This document shows, piece by piece, positions 50,925-58,229 of a DNA stretch of 64,000 nucleotides (positions are counted from its first letter, which is position 1; every line of letters begins with the position of its first letter). The stretch comes from Nocardioides daejeonensis. Its GTDB lineage: Bacteria; Actinomycetota; Actinomycetes; Propionibacteriales; Nocardioidaceae. The notes beneath the pieces are model-generated. The model had not been told where the DNA came from. It did no database searches and was given only the letters and a program-made list of their open reading frames with translations. Made by a program: the position numbers and the translations under genes. The stretch covers positions 1-64,000 of the forward strand of contig NZ_QHKZ01000004.1 of assembly GCF_003194585.1 (NCBI RefSeq), given 5' to 3'.

Positions 50925-52424
50925 TCAGCCATCCGCTGCCGTCGGGAAGTCACGCGGCAGATCATCGAAGATCATCGTCTTGTTCTCGAGATAGGGGTAG
51001 AGGCCGGCGACCCCACCCTCACGGCCGATGCCTGACTGCTTGAACCCTCCGAACCCGACGCCGAAGTCCGCCCGGTTGTTGCTCTGGCCTACGGTCCCTG
51101 ACCGCAGTTGGGTGGCTACCTCGCGGGCACGGTCCGGATCGTTGGTGAACACGGAGGAGTTGAGCCCGAAGATCGTGTCGTTCGCCAGGCGCACTGCATC
51201 CGCTTCGTCACGCGCGGGGATGACCGTCAGCACCGGCCCGAAGATCTCTTCCTGCGCAATCCGCGAAGAGTTGTCGACGTTGCCGAACACGGTCGGCTCG
51301 ACGTACCACCCGCGGTCCAGATGCTTGGGTCGACCACCACCGCCAGCGAGGACAGCGCCCTCCTCCTTGCCGATCGCGATATATCCCTCCACGCGCTCGC
51401 GTTGGAGCTCGGTGGCCAGGGGACCCATCTGCACATCGGGGTCGAACGGGTCGCCGACCCGGACCTTGGCGAACCGGTCGGCAAGCAGCTCGACCATCTC
51501 GTCGTGCCTATTGCGCGGCAGGATCACACGGGTGAGCGATGCGCAGATCTGGCCCGAAAGGAAGCACTCGGCGGCAGCCAGCCTGTCAGCGGCCTCGGTG
51601 AGCTCCATGTCGTCGAGGATCACCGCCGCGGACTTGCCGCCGAGTTCGAGGGTGTAGCGGCCGACCCGTTCCGCCAGGATGCCGGCGATCCGCTTCCCCA
51701 CTGCGGTCGACCCGGTGAACGTGATCTTGTCGACCCGAGAGTCACGCACCAGCGCCTCTGACGCCTCGCGATCAGCGGTGACCACGTTGAGCACGCCAGC
51801 GGGCAAGCCGACCTGCTCCGCGATCTCCGCCATCAGGTACGCCGTCCCCGGCGCCTCGGGCGAAGCCTTGACGACGACCGTGCACCCGGCGAGCAACGCC
51901 GGTGCGAGCTTGAAGGCCATCAAGGTCATCGGCGCGTTCCAGGGGACGATCGCCCCGACAACGCCCACCGGCTCACTCACGATCATGCCGTAGCGACCGC
52001 CCGAGGTGGTCGGCTGAACCGCCTGCTCGAACGGGAAGGTCTCCGCCAGGTCGGCGTAGTAGTTGAACGCCATCGGTACCTCGGTCATGACCGGCGCGAC
52101 GACGCTGGCGAGGATGCCCGACTCACGGGGCCACAGCTCGACCACGTCATCCGTGCGCTCAGCTACCGCTTGCGCCATCGCGCGGAGGAACTGGGCGCGC
52201 TGGGCATGGGCCATACGCGGCCAGGGTCCCTCGTCGAAAGCCTGGCGAGCGGCGCCGACAGCCCGAGAGATGTCTGCCTCCCGCGCCTCGGCGATCCGGT
52301 AGTAGACCTCTTCCGTCGCTGACTCGACGACGTCGATCGTGGCAGTCGACGACGGCACCGTCCACTGGCCGCCGATGTAGAACCTGTCCAGATGTGCAAT
52401 GGGGACTCGACGCGAACCGGTCAC
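50925..52424 (-). CDS. Aldehyde dehydrogenase (NAD-dependent), second copy
   Basis: 499 residues. FTGSTAVGKRIA, LELGGKSAAVI (Glu base) and the nucleophile in LSGQICASLTR are intact; EEIFGPVLTV and GFGGFKQSGIGREGG complete the family pattern. It is distinct from the GabD-like enzyme at 43078. Substrate: some aldehyde formed after ring opening; in trigonelline breakdown an aldehyde dehydrogenase acts directly after ring opening. GTG start at 52424 with AAGGAGG upstream. Confidence 0.93.
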   Translation of the reverse strand: MTGSRRVPIAHLDRFYIGGQWTVPSSTATIDVVESATEEVYYRIAEAREADISRAVGAARQAFDEGPWPRMAHAQRAQFLRAMAQAVAERTDDVVELWPRESGILASVVAPVMTEVPMAFNYYADLAETFPFEQAVQPTTSGGRYGMIVSEPVGVVGAIVPWNAPMTLMAFKLAPALLAGCTVVVKASPEAPGTAYLMAEIAEQVGLPAGVLNVVTADREASEALVRDSRVDKITFTGSTAVGKRIAGILAERVGRYTLELGGKSAAVILDDMELTEAADRLAAAECFLSGQICASLTRVILPRNRHDEMVELLADRFAKVRVGDPFDPDVQMGPLATELQRERVEGYIAIGKEEGAVLAGGGGRPKHLDRGWYVEPTVFGNVDNSSRIAQEEIFGPVLTVIPARDEADAVRLANDTIFGLNSSVFTNDPDRAREVATQLRSGTVGQSNNRADFGVGFGGFKQSGIGREGGVAGLYPYLENKTMIFDDLPRDFPTAADG

Positions 52425-52463
52425 GTTGTCCTACCTCCTTTGAGACGCTGGGCGAACTCGGGC

Positions 52464-52805
52464 TCAGCCGAGAAGCTGGTCGAACTGGCGGGAGTCAACG
52501 ACCCGCCGGCGGATGGATTGGTACAGCGGCCCGTCCTGCTCGCGCTCGGCCAATGCCGGCTCCCACGCTGGGTCGGAGAGGAAAGCGGCCCACTTGCGCT
52601 CCAGCTCTGCGAGGTCGGCGAACCGCATCGTGTAGACGAACTCGCCGAACGACCGCTCACCGAACGACGTGAAGCCCATCTGGGTGAAGGTCATGTCGTG
52701 CTTGCGGAACAGCGGGATCACGGTCTCGTGGAAGAACGCGACGACATCGGGAAGACGACCCGGCATGGGCACGTACTCGCGAATCTCGGAGATCAAGGCA
52801 GCCAC
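52464..52805 (-). CDS. NIPSNAP-family small protein
   Basis: 113 residues. ISEIREYVPMPGRLPDVVAFFHETVIPLFRKHDM and the following EFVYTMRFADLAELERKWAAFLSDPAWE fit the NIPSNAP dimeric alpha/beta-barrel family. Such small ferredoxin-like proteins are often found beside monooxygenases and may be auxiliary or simple enzymes. GTG start at 52805, 6 bp after the luciferase-like gene; 40 bp before the aldehyde dehydrogenase. Confidence 0.85.
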   Translation of the reverse strand: MAALISEIREYVPMPGRLPDVVAFFHETVIPLFRKHDMTFTQMGFTSFGERSFGEFVYTMRFADLAELERKWAAFLSDPAWEPALAEREQDGPLYQSIRRRVVDSRQFDQLLG

Positions 52806-52811
52806 CCCTCG

Positions 52812-53906
52812 TCAGTCCGCGAAGGCCGGGAGGACTTCCTCGGCCATCAGCTCCATGTTCTTGACGATGGCGTCAGCGGGCATGCCTGTCGCTATCAGGC
52901 ACGCCAGATGGTCAACGCCCATCGCCTCGAACTGCTTGAAGCGCTCGATCATCTTGTCGGGTGTCGTCATGACGGGGTCGGAGTACTTCTCGTAGAGCCC
53001 CTCCTTCGGCATGGACAGCTGCTCGGGGCGCATCCGGCCGCGAGTCACGAAGTCGCGGCTCTCGCCCAGCGTGCGCGTGGTGAGGCGGTCCTCGGCGGTG
53101 GCGTTCGATCCCTCGCCCTTCACCAGGGCCATGTAGTGGTTGTACTCGTTCAGCATGTCGTCGAAGTACTCCAGGGCTTCCTCTTCGGTGCGCCCGACCC
53201 AGGTGTGTCTCAGCACCATCACCTCGCCGCGCGGCTTGCCGGAGATCCTGACCTCGTCGTCGTAGGCCTGCAGGAAGGCTTCCAGGTCGCCGTGCGGCTC
53301 GAAGTTGCCGAAGTTCGGCGCGGTGATCAGGTTGAGACCCTGCTGAGCGACCTTGCGCGCACCTTCTGCGCTCTGCGATGCGATCCACAGCTCGGGATGC
53401 GGCTGGGTGATCGGCTTGGGGACCAGGGTCGTGGGCGGGAAGGAGTAGAAGTCTCCCTCGTGCGAGACCTCCTCCTCCGTCAGCAGCCGGCGGATGATCG
53501 ACAGCGCCTCTTCATACATCGGGCGCTGGTTCTCGGGCTTCACGCCGATCCGGTCCAGCGCATAACGGCTTCCGCCACGCGCGACGCCGATTCCGGTGCG
53601 CCCCGGCGCCAGGTGGTCGAGCAGGGCCATCTCGGAGGCGACCAGCAGTGGGTTGTAGGCCGGAAGCACGACCACGCCAGGGACGATCCGGAGCCGCTTG
53701 GTGCGCTGTGCAGCAACCGCCGCGAACATCATGGCCGACGGGTTGCACGTGTAGTTCTGGAACTGGTTCTCGTTGATCGTGATGCCCTCGAAGCCCAGTT
53801 CCTCCGCGGCGTCGACGATGCGGATCATGCAGTCAAGAACCTCGGACCAGGGCCTGTTCATGTCCGGGTAGAAGAAGGGTGCGGTCACCCAGAACTTCAG
53901 CGCCAT
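52812..53906 (-). CDS. LLM class flavin-dependent monooxygenase (bacterial luciferase-like)
   Basis: 364 residues. ELGFEGITINENQFQNYTCNPSAM, RIVPGVVVLPAYNPLLVASEMALLDHLAPGRTGIGVARGGSRYALDRIGV and PELWIASQSAEGARKVAQQGLN are typical of two-component flavin monooxygenases (LuxA group). Enzymes of this type open pyridine rings (PyrA of Arthrobacter, TgnB for trigonelline) with flavin from a reductase. It heads the operon LLM - NIPSNAP - ALDH - HAD - PF07090 - LacI - ribokinase. The ATG at 53906 has GAGGAG upstream, and a perfect GAAACGTTTC operator at 53987 lies about 80 bp before it. Confidence 0.88.
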   Translation of the reverse strand: MALKFWVTAPFFYPDMNRPWSEVLDCMIRIVDAAEELGFEGITINENQFQNYTCNPSAMMFAAVAAQRTKRLRIVPGVVVLPAYNPLLVASEMALLDHLAPGRTGIGVARGGSRYALDRIGVKPENQRPMYEEALSIIRRLLTEEEVSHEGDFYSFPPTTLVPKPITQPHPELWIASQSAEGARKVAQQGLNLITAPNFGNFEPHGDLEAFLQAYDDEVRISGKPRGEVMVLRHTWVGRTEEEALEYFDDMLNEYNHYMALVKGEGSNATAEDRLTTRTLGESRDFVTRGRMRPEQLSMPKEGLYEKYSDPVMTTPDKMIERFKQFEAMGVDHLACLIATGMPADAIVKNMELMAEEVLPAFAD

Positions 53907-53986
53907 GTCGTACTCCTCGATGAGCTGTCACTTGAGCTGTCGGCTGAGGCGCCGGAATCGCACATCTCTCCATGACCACTGCATCC

Positions 53987-53996
53987 GAAACGTTTC
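53987..53996. promoter_or_regulatory. LacI-type operator 5, perfect palindrome
   Basis: GAAACGTTTC, the clearest copy. It lies between the LLM gene and the divergent nucleoside hydrolase; the 422-bp gap 53907-54328 otherwise holds only operators 6 and 7 and no gene. Confidence 0.75.
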
Positions 53997-54124
53997 ACTA
54001 GTGTCCACGGATGCAGGCGGTCTGGTCGTCAAGGGGGCAACCTGCACGCTCCCCGACGAGGGATGCCGACTTCCTGGGCGGCCACTGGCAGCCTAGCGTC
54101 GACTCCGGCCAAACCTCAATACTT

Positions 54125-54134
54125 TTAACGTTTC
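54125..54134. promoter_or_regulatory. LacI-type operator 6
   Basis: TTAACGTTTC; reverse complement GAAACGTTAA. Mid-way in the divergent gap, so it could serve either promoter or looping. Confidence 0.5.
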
Positions 54135-54272
54135 TATTTTTCTGAATTCGCGCCCCTCAGGGGACGTGATCCGGGAGAGCCGTCACGTAGCCGAGATGCC
54201 GGTGGATTCAGGCGGCCATGTCCCACCTTTCCGGCAACCTGACGGCCCGCAACGTGCTAACGTCGACGGTTA

Positions 54273-54286
54273 AAGAAACGGTTCTT
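54273..54286. promoter_or_regulatory. LacI-type operator 7 before nucleoside hydrolase
   Basis: AAGAAACGGTTCTT: symmetric AAGAA/TTCTT arms around ACGG, ending 2 bp before a possible -10 box TATATC (54288-54293) and 43 bp before the start codon. Confidence 0.65.
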
Positions 54287-54328
54287 GTATATCACCGGAA
54301 CACCGACCAGTGAGGGGCTCCTCCACCC

Positions 54329-55285
54329 ATGAGGCACCAGATACTTCTCGACGTCGACACCGGCCGGGACGACGCCCTGGCCATCATGTTCGCCGTCCTC
54401 CATCCCGAGATCGATCTCCAGGCGATCACGTGCGTCGAAGGCAACACCAGCCTGGAGAACGTCGTCTCCAACACCTTGAAGATCCTGGACCTGGTCGACG
54501 CCCCACCTGTGCCTGTCGCCCTGGGCGCTCGTCGACCGCTCGTCGAACCGCCGCGGGACGCGTCGTGGATTCATGGCAAGCACGGGCTGGGCGACGTAGA
54601 CCTGCCACCAAGCGGACGACAGACCGAGCCGACACATGCCGTAGAGCTGATGCGACGCTGCCTGTGCGATGCTCCAGAGCCGCTGACCTTGGTCGCGCTG
54701 GGGCCACTGACCAACATCGCCCTGCTGCTCCGCATGCACCCCGAGGTCTCCGGCCGGATCAAGCAGATCGTCTTCATGGGTGGCTCCGCGACCATCGGCA
54801 ACGCAACCCCCGTCGCCGAGTTCAACTTCTGGCACGACCCCGAAGCCGCGCACATCGTCCTCACCAGCGGCATACCACTGACGATGTACGGCTGGGACAT
54901 CCTGTGGAGCATGCGCACCCCCGCCGATCAGGTCGCCGAGCTGTGCGCATCCCCGAGCCAGGTCCGCCGCACCGCCGGCCGCCTGCTCGGCTTCGAGGTG
55001 GCCGACCCGTCGAACGGCGAGACCGTGATCTACGACTGCATCGGCGATGCCGGCACCCTGTGCGCCCTGGTCGCACCAGAGCTGTACGGAGTCGAGCGTC
55101 GGCCGGTGCAGGTGGTGCTCACACCCGGGCCGGCCCGCGGCCAGACGATCGTCGATCGACGCGCGATGGCAGGCGAGGACGCGGTGCACGCCACGGCGGA
55201 ACAGCACCCGTTGGTCGACGTCGTCACCTCTGCACACAACAACGAGGTCCTCGCCCTCTTCTTCGCGACCCTCGGCGACCGGTGA
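54329..55285 (+). CDS. Nucleoside hydrolase (IUNH family) with unusual general-acid position
   Basis: 318 residues. LLDVDTGRDDALAIM has the family's Ca2+/ribose-binding aspartates (D8, D10, D14, D15); ALGPLTNIA and FMGGSA follow. Aligned by eye with RihA, the usual HD pair (catalytic His, Ca2+-ligand Asp) becomes G239-D240: the Asp stays, the His proton donor is lost. Loss of that His hurts inosine-type substrates, but not those with good leaving groups, which fits N-ribosyl-pyridinium. It hydrolyses a nucleoside to base and ribose, feeding ribokinase. Its own GAAACGGTTC operator lies upstream. Other nucleosidases (IAG type) also lack the His, so specificity needs assay. Confidence 0.9.
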   Translation: MRHQILLDVDTGRDDALAIMFAVLHPEIDLQAITCVEGNTSLENVVSNTLKILDLVDAPPVPVALGARRPLVEPPRDASWIHGKHGLGDVDLPPSGRQTEPTHAVELMRRCLCDAPEPLTLVALGPLTNIALLLRMHPEVSGRIKQIVFMGGSATIGNATPVAEFNFWHDPEAAHIVLTSGIPLTMYGWDILWSMRTPADQVAELCASPSQVRRTAGRLLGFEVADPSNGETVIYDCIGDAGTLCALVAPELYGVERRPVQVVLTPGPARGQTIVDRRAMAGEDAVHATAEQHPLVDVVTSAHNNEVLALFFATLGDR

Positions 55286-55383
55286 CGCTGCCCGGGCCGC
55301 GAACGCGATGCATGAGTCTCGAGGTCGCGGCCCGCGCGCAGGTCCCGCCTGTCGCCGACGACGAAGCGGGTCGACGCAACGAA

Positions 55384-55431
55384 GCCTCCTGCCCGTAGGT
55401 CCGGCACTTGCCGGGCCTACGGGCAGGAGGC
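55384..55431. terminator. Strong bidirectional terminator
   Basis: GCCTCCTGCCCGTAGG, 16-nt loop, CCTACGGGCAGGAGGC: a perfect 16-bp stem between the convergent nucleoside hydrolase and phosphoribosyltransferase genes. Confidence 0.85.
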
Positions 55432-55444
55432 AGTCTCTGCTCGG

Positions 55445-56917
55445 TCAGGACACCGCGCCGGCCAACGCGCCCGCGCGCGTGGCGGCCAACATCGGTGCGA
55501 CGACGTCTGCGTAGTACTGCTCGGGAACCTCGGACTCGCTGTTGGCGATGATCTCGGCGAAGTCCCACTTCTTGAGCAGCTGGCCGTTGCGGAAGACGGG
55601 CTTGAGCAGGTTCTCCTCAGCGCTCACCGAGTCGCGCGGCACCGTCTTGAACTCGCCGTCGACCTTGACCAGCGCGAGCCGACCGGCCTTGGACACCTTG
55701 AACCCAGCCCCGGTGGGCGACTTCGCGATGTCGCGCCACTGACCGTTCACCTGCACCGCGTTGGCCTTCTGGCCGAAGTTCATCGTGTCGCGGTTGCAGT
55801 GCTGCAGCAGGCCGCCGCCCATGCCGAAGATGGCGTTGTCGGCCGCGAGTCCGCGCCGCTCCAACTCGATGTAGATCCGACGCAGGCTATCGAAGGTGAC
55901 GCCGTCTCCCTGAACCACGCGGATGAAGGGAGGCAGCAGCTTGAAGCCCTTGGAGTTCGTCTCGTAGCCGAAGGCGTCCATCAGCCACTCCGTGGTGTCC
56001 GCGGTCACCTGCACCGGGTCCCCGGAGTCCGGCCGAGCCCCCACCATGCCCGGCCAGTTGCGGATCTCCTCGCGGAGCTCGCCGCCGAGGATGTTCTTGA
56101 CGCAGTTCTCGTGGTCATAGGTATCCGTGAGCAGGAGCGCCACGCCGTTGTCGCGGTAGACGTTGAGCATGTTCCGCAGCGCATCGACCTCGTGCTCGCG
56201 GCCCCACGCGGTGAACCCGGCGTGCTCGGAGTTCGGCCCTGAGTTCGACGGGGACACCGCGTTGTAGAACTTCTTCGCGGCGATGATGCCCGGCGTGGTG
56301 TCGCTCTGGCTGAAGTTCACCAGGTGCGCCATGCCGCCGAGCGCGGCCGACTGCTGCGAGCTGACACCTCGAGCGCCGTAGTCGTGCAGCATGTGACGGA
56401 GGAGGTGCGTGTTGTCGGAGGTGCGCTCCAACGCGGTGCGGATGATCTGCTTGGCCAGCCAGCTGATCGTGCCGATGGTCGTCGGGTACCAGACCGCCCG
56501 GAGCAGCGCCGTCTCGAAGAAGCTGGTGGCCCAGTAGTACTTGGGGTCCGTGTTGATCAGCTGCACCAAGACGTTCCGGGACGGCAGCACGGTGCCTTCG
56601 GCCACCGCCTCGATCTCGACCGGGAGGTAGCCTCCGTGGTCGTTGAGGATGCCGAGCCAGTTCTCCCGGTTGAAGTGCATGCCCTGCTCGCGCACCGCCT
56701 GCTCGGCATAGTCGATGTCCTCGAGCGTGATCGGGTGCATGAGGTACTCCCGGATGAAGGCCTGGAGGCCCATGAACATCGTGACCGGGTAGTCGCCGCC
56801 CCGTGACTCGATGTAGCTCGAGACGTACTCCGTGCCGGGGGGATACAGCGGGTAGTGGCAGTGCTTGTAGTTGTCCGTGTTGAAGATGATGTTGTCGAAC
56901 TCTCCACCAAGCGCCAT
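55445..56917 (-). CDS. nadV: Nicotinamide phosphoribosyltransferase-like (NAMPT/NadV family)
   Basis: 490 residues, full length. NTDNYKHCHYPLYPP (Tyr of the base stack), HDYGARGVSSQQSAALGG, VNFSQSDTTPG (the Asp that reads the amide, D219 of human NAMPT), SEHAGFTAWG (phospho-His, H247), RPDSGDP (R311/D313) and VVQGDGV are conserved. Base-pocket positions differ by eye from human NAMPT: F193 is Tyr, V242 Gly, A244 Asn, I309 Gly. The enzyme joins a pyridine amide and PRPP to a ribotide. No NMN adenylyltransferase is nearby; PRPP synthetase, ribokinase and nucleoside hydrolase are. ATG at 56917 is preferred (AAAGG before it) over ATG at 56935. Confidence 0.92.
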   Translation of the reverse strand: MALGGEFDNIIFNTDNYKHCHYPLYPPGTEYVSSYIESRGGDYPVTMFMGLQAFIREYLMHPITLEDIDYAEQAVREQGMHFNRENWLGILNDHGGYLPVEIEAVAEGTVLPSRNVLVQLINTDPKYYWATSFFETALLRAVWYPTTIGTISWLAKQIIRTALERTSDNTHLLRHMLHDYGARGVSSQQSAALGGMAHLVNFSQSDTTPGIIAAKKFYNAVSPSNSGPNSEHAGFTAWGREHEVDALRNMLNVYRDNGVALLLTDTYDHENCVKNILGGELREEIRNWPGMVGARPDSGDPVQVTADTTEWLMDAFGYETNSKGFKLLPPFIRVVQGDGVTFDSLRRIYIELERRGLAADNAIFGMGGGLLQHCNRDTMNFGQKANAVQVNGQWRDIAKSPTGAGFKVSKAGRLALVKVDGEFKTVPRDSVSAEENLLKPVFRNGQLLKKWDFAEIIANSESEVPEQYYADVVAPMLAATRAGALAGAVS

Positions 56918-57196
56918 GTCGGCAGCCTTTCTCATTGAGCGGGTTTGGAGTTGGAGCCGGCACCCGCGCCGCGATTGACCTCACGGCCCTGACATGCCTT
57001 GTCCCAGCAGGGAAGGTCCGGGCTGCCCGCGAGACTTGCCAGCCGACTCACTCTGGGTTCATGAGCGACCGGGAAACCAGCCGCAGTGTGCTCTAGGACA
57101 CAGAGCATTAACGATTCCAGTCATGCTGTCAAGAGAGTGCGTCAAGAATGCTGTTTTAGGCTCATTCACGCGGGAGATTCGCACCTCGACGGGGTA

Positions 57197-57210
57197 TAGA
57201 AACCGTTCTA
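57197..57210. promoter_or_regulatory. LacI-type operator 8 upstream of NAMPT gene
   Basis: TAGAAACCGTTCTA: symmetric TAGAA/TTCTA arms around ACCG, about 280 bp upstream of the NAMPT start and very close in sequence to operator 7 (AAGAAACGGTTCTT). Confidence 0.6.
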
Positions 57211-57215
57211 CTTTT

Positions 57216-57225
57216 CACGCGTTTC
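57216..57225. promoter_or_regulatory. LacI-type operator 9, weak
   Basis: CACGCGTTTC, reverse complement GAAACGCGTG; tandem with operator 8. Confidence 0.4.
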
Positions 57226-57517
57226 TAGTTCATGGGGCCGAGAGAGGACCCCGTGGCAGCCGCCCTGGGGAGTGCCCGTCGCCACGCCGTGACGGCGCGG
57301 CCGCTCGACACCAGGACGGCCTGCGTCGCGGCGACCGAGTCGCGGCCGCCGACGGCATCCGCGCTCGCGGTGATCGGAGCCAGTGCGCGCCACGCCTCGA
57401 CGAGGCCGGAACCGTGGGCCACCGGCATCGCCCCGAGGCCCTCCTCTATGCCGCGCTCCGCTGTCACCTGGTGGCAGTGGAGCGCGGCACAAGCGACTAC
57501 AGCTCCGAAATGCGAGC

Positions 57518-57543
57518 GGCCCCGGATCCGAAGACCCGGGGCC
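57518..57543 (-). terminator. Hairpin next to the partial tRNA copy
   Basis: GGCCCCGG, 10-nt loop, CCGGGGCC. It stands before the tRNA-like repeat exactly as the hairpin at 57933-57966 stands before the real tRNA, so the terminator context is duplicated too. Confidence 0.6.
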
Positions 57544-57548
57544 AGCCA

Positions 57549-57577
57549 CTCAAGCGTGCGCGAGGGGGAGTTGAACC
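57549..57577. repeat. Partial duplicate of the tRNA-Leu 3' end (attachment-site-like)
   Basis: 29 bases from CTCAAGCGTG to GTTGAACC repeat 57972-58001, with only one G fewer in the G-run. In the tRNA this covers the acceptor 3' strand and T-arm. Direct repeats of a tRNA 3' end are the usual trace of site-specific integration; here the two copies are about 420 bp apart. Confidence 0.75.
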
Positions 57578-57670
57578 GTAGGACCACCACGCCTGATCAC
57601 GCGCGAACCGCGGTCCTGAGCGTTCGTCTCGGTCGACTGACGGACAGGTGCCACAGCGCCCGAGCGGCTT

Positions 57671-57742
57671 CGATGGAGTGCAGGGGCTGAGATCCCGCTC
57701 CATGCCAGCCCGCACACTCCATCGGAGGGCTCAGCCCCTGCA
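57671..57742. repeat. Interlaced inverted repeats (A-B-A'-B')
   Basis: CGATGGAGTG (57671-57680) pairs with CACTCCATCG (57715-57724); TGCAGGGGCTGAG (57679-57691) pairs with CTCAGCCCCTGCA (57730-57742). The two stems cross, a pseudoknot-like or recombination-site-like arrangement. Confidence 0.55.
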
Positions 57743-57932
57743 CGGCCGGATGTTGACGTCGCGCAGCGGCGCGAGGAGCGGGCTCGTCCAAGCGAGCCAG
57801 AACCAAAGGAGCGAACGCGGCACCTTCGCGGAAGGTCACGACATTGGACTCCGCACAGCTGATGGCGTGGGGGTCGCGCAGGCCCCGCCAGTCCCGTGTT
57901 GACACGGTGTGGACAAGGGCGGAAATGACTGG

Positions 57933-57966
57933 GGCCCCTGACCGGCGTTTCCGCTGGTCAGGGGCC
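57933..57966 (-). terminator. Terminator of tRNA-Leu
   Basis: GGCCCCTGACC, 12-nt loop, GGTCAGGGGCC: 11-bp stem, 14 bp beyond the tRNA 3' end on the minus strand. Confidence 0.75.
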
Positions 57967-57979
57967 ACATTCTCAAGCG

Positions 57980-58063
57980 TGCGCGAGGGGGGAGTTGAAC
58001 CCCCACGCCCTTTCGGGCACACGGACCTGAACCGTGCGCGTCTGCCTATTCCGCCACTCGCGC
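57980..58063 (-). tRNA. tRNA-Leu (anticodon CAG)
   Basis: Reading the minus strand: acceptor GCGCGAG pairs with CTCGCGC, D-arm GTGGCGGAATAGGCAGAC, anticodon stem CACGG/CCGTG with loop TTCAGGT (anticodon CAG), long variable arm TGCCCGAAAGGGCG, T-arm GGGGGTTCAACTCCCCC. 84 nt with discriminator A; CCA is not encoded. The long variable arm and anticodon fit leucine. Its 3' end faces the accessory region, the usual orientation for integration, and is duplicated at 57549-57577. Confidence 0.97.
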
Positions 58064-58229
58064 TTGAAGCGGGTGCAAGGCTATCCCACCGCCAGCGAAT
58101 CGCCCAAACTCACGCGTCGGACCACCTGTCTGCGAGGGTTGCACGGATAGCATCGCCGCGTGGCCTTCGACTCCGACGGGCTGCCGTGACACTTCGCCGA
58201 CCACACAGACCGCAGCGGAAGGAGGCACC

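Larger units (their letters stand above)
56918..57979. other. About 1.06 kb without a convincing gene
   Basis: Left part (to about 57230): NAMPT leader with AT-richer sequence and operators 8 and 9. Right part: no frame has homology, a ribosome site and normal codon use together. It holds a terminator-like hairpin, a partial tRNA-Leu copy, interlaced inverted repeats and the tRNA terminator. It looks like degenerate sequence at an island border. Confidence 0.6.

Noticed and set aside
56994..57581. Open frame of 195 codons in the same gap
   Set aside because: Crosses the operator region and repeats, no recognisable fold, no ribosome site; typical accidental frame in GC-rich DNA.
57232..57690. 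Open frame of 152 codons between the NAMPT gene and tRNA-Leu
   Set aside because: Low-complexity Arg/Ala/Ser composition, no family pattern, and it runs through the hairpin and tRNA-derived repeat.
57597..58022. Minus-strand open frame overlapping the tRNA
   Set aside because: Its 5' part is the tRNA-Leu gene and its terminator; not protein coding.
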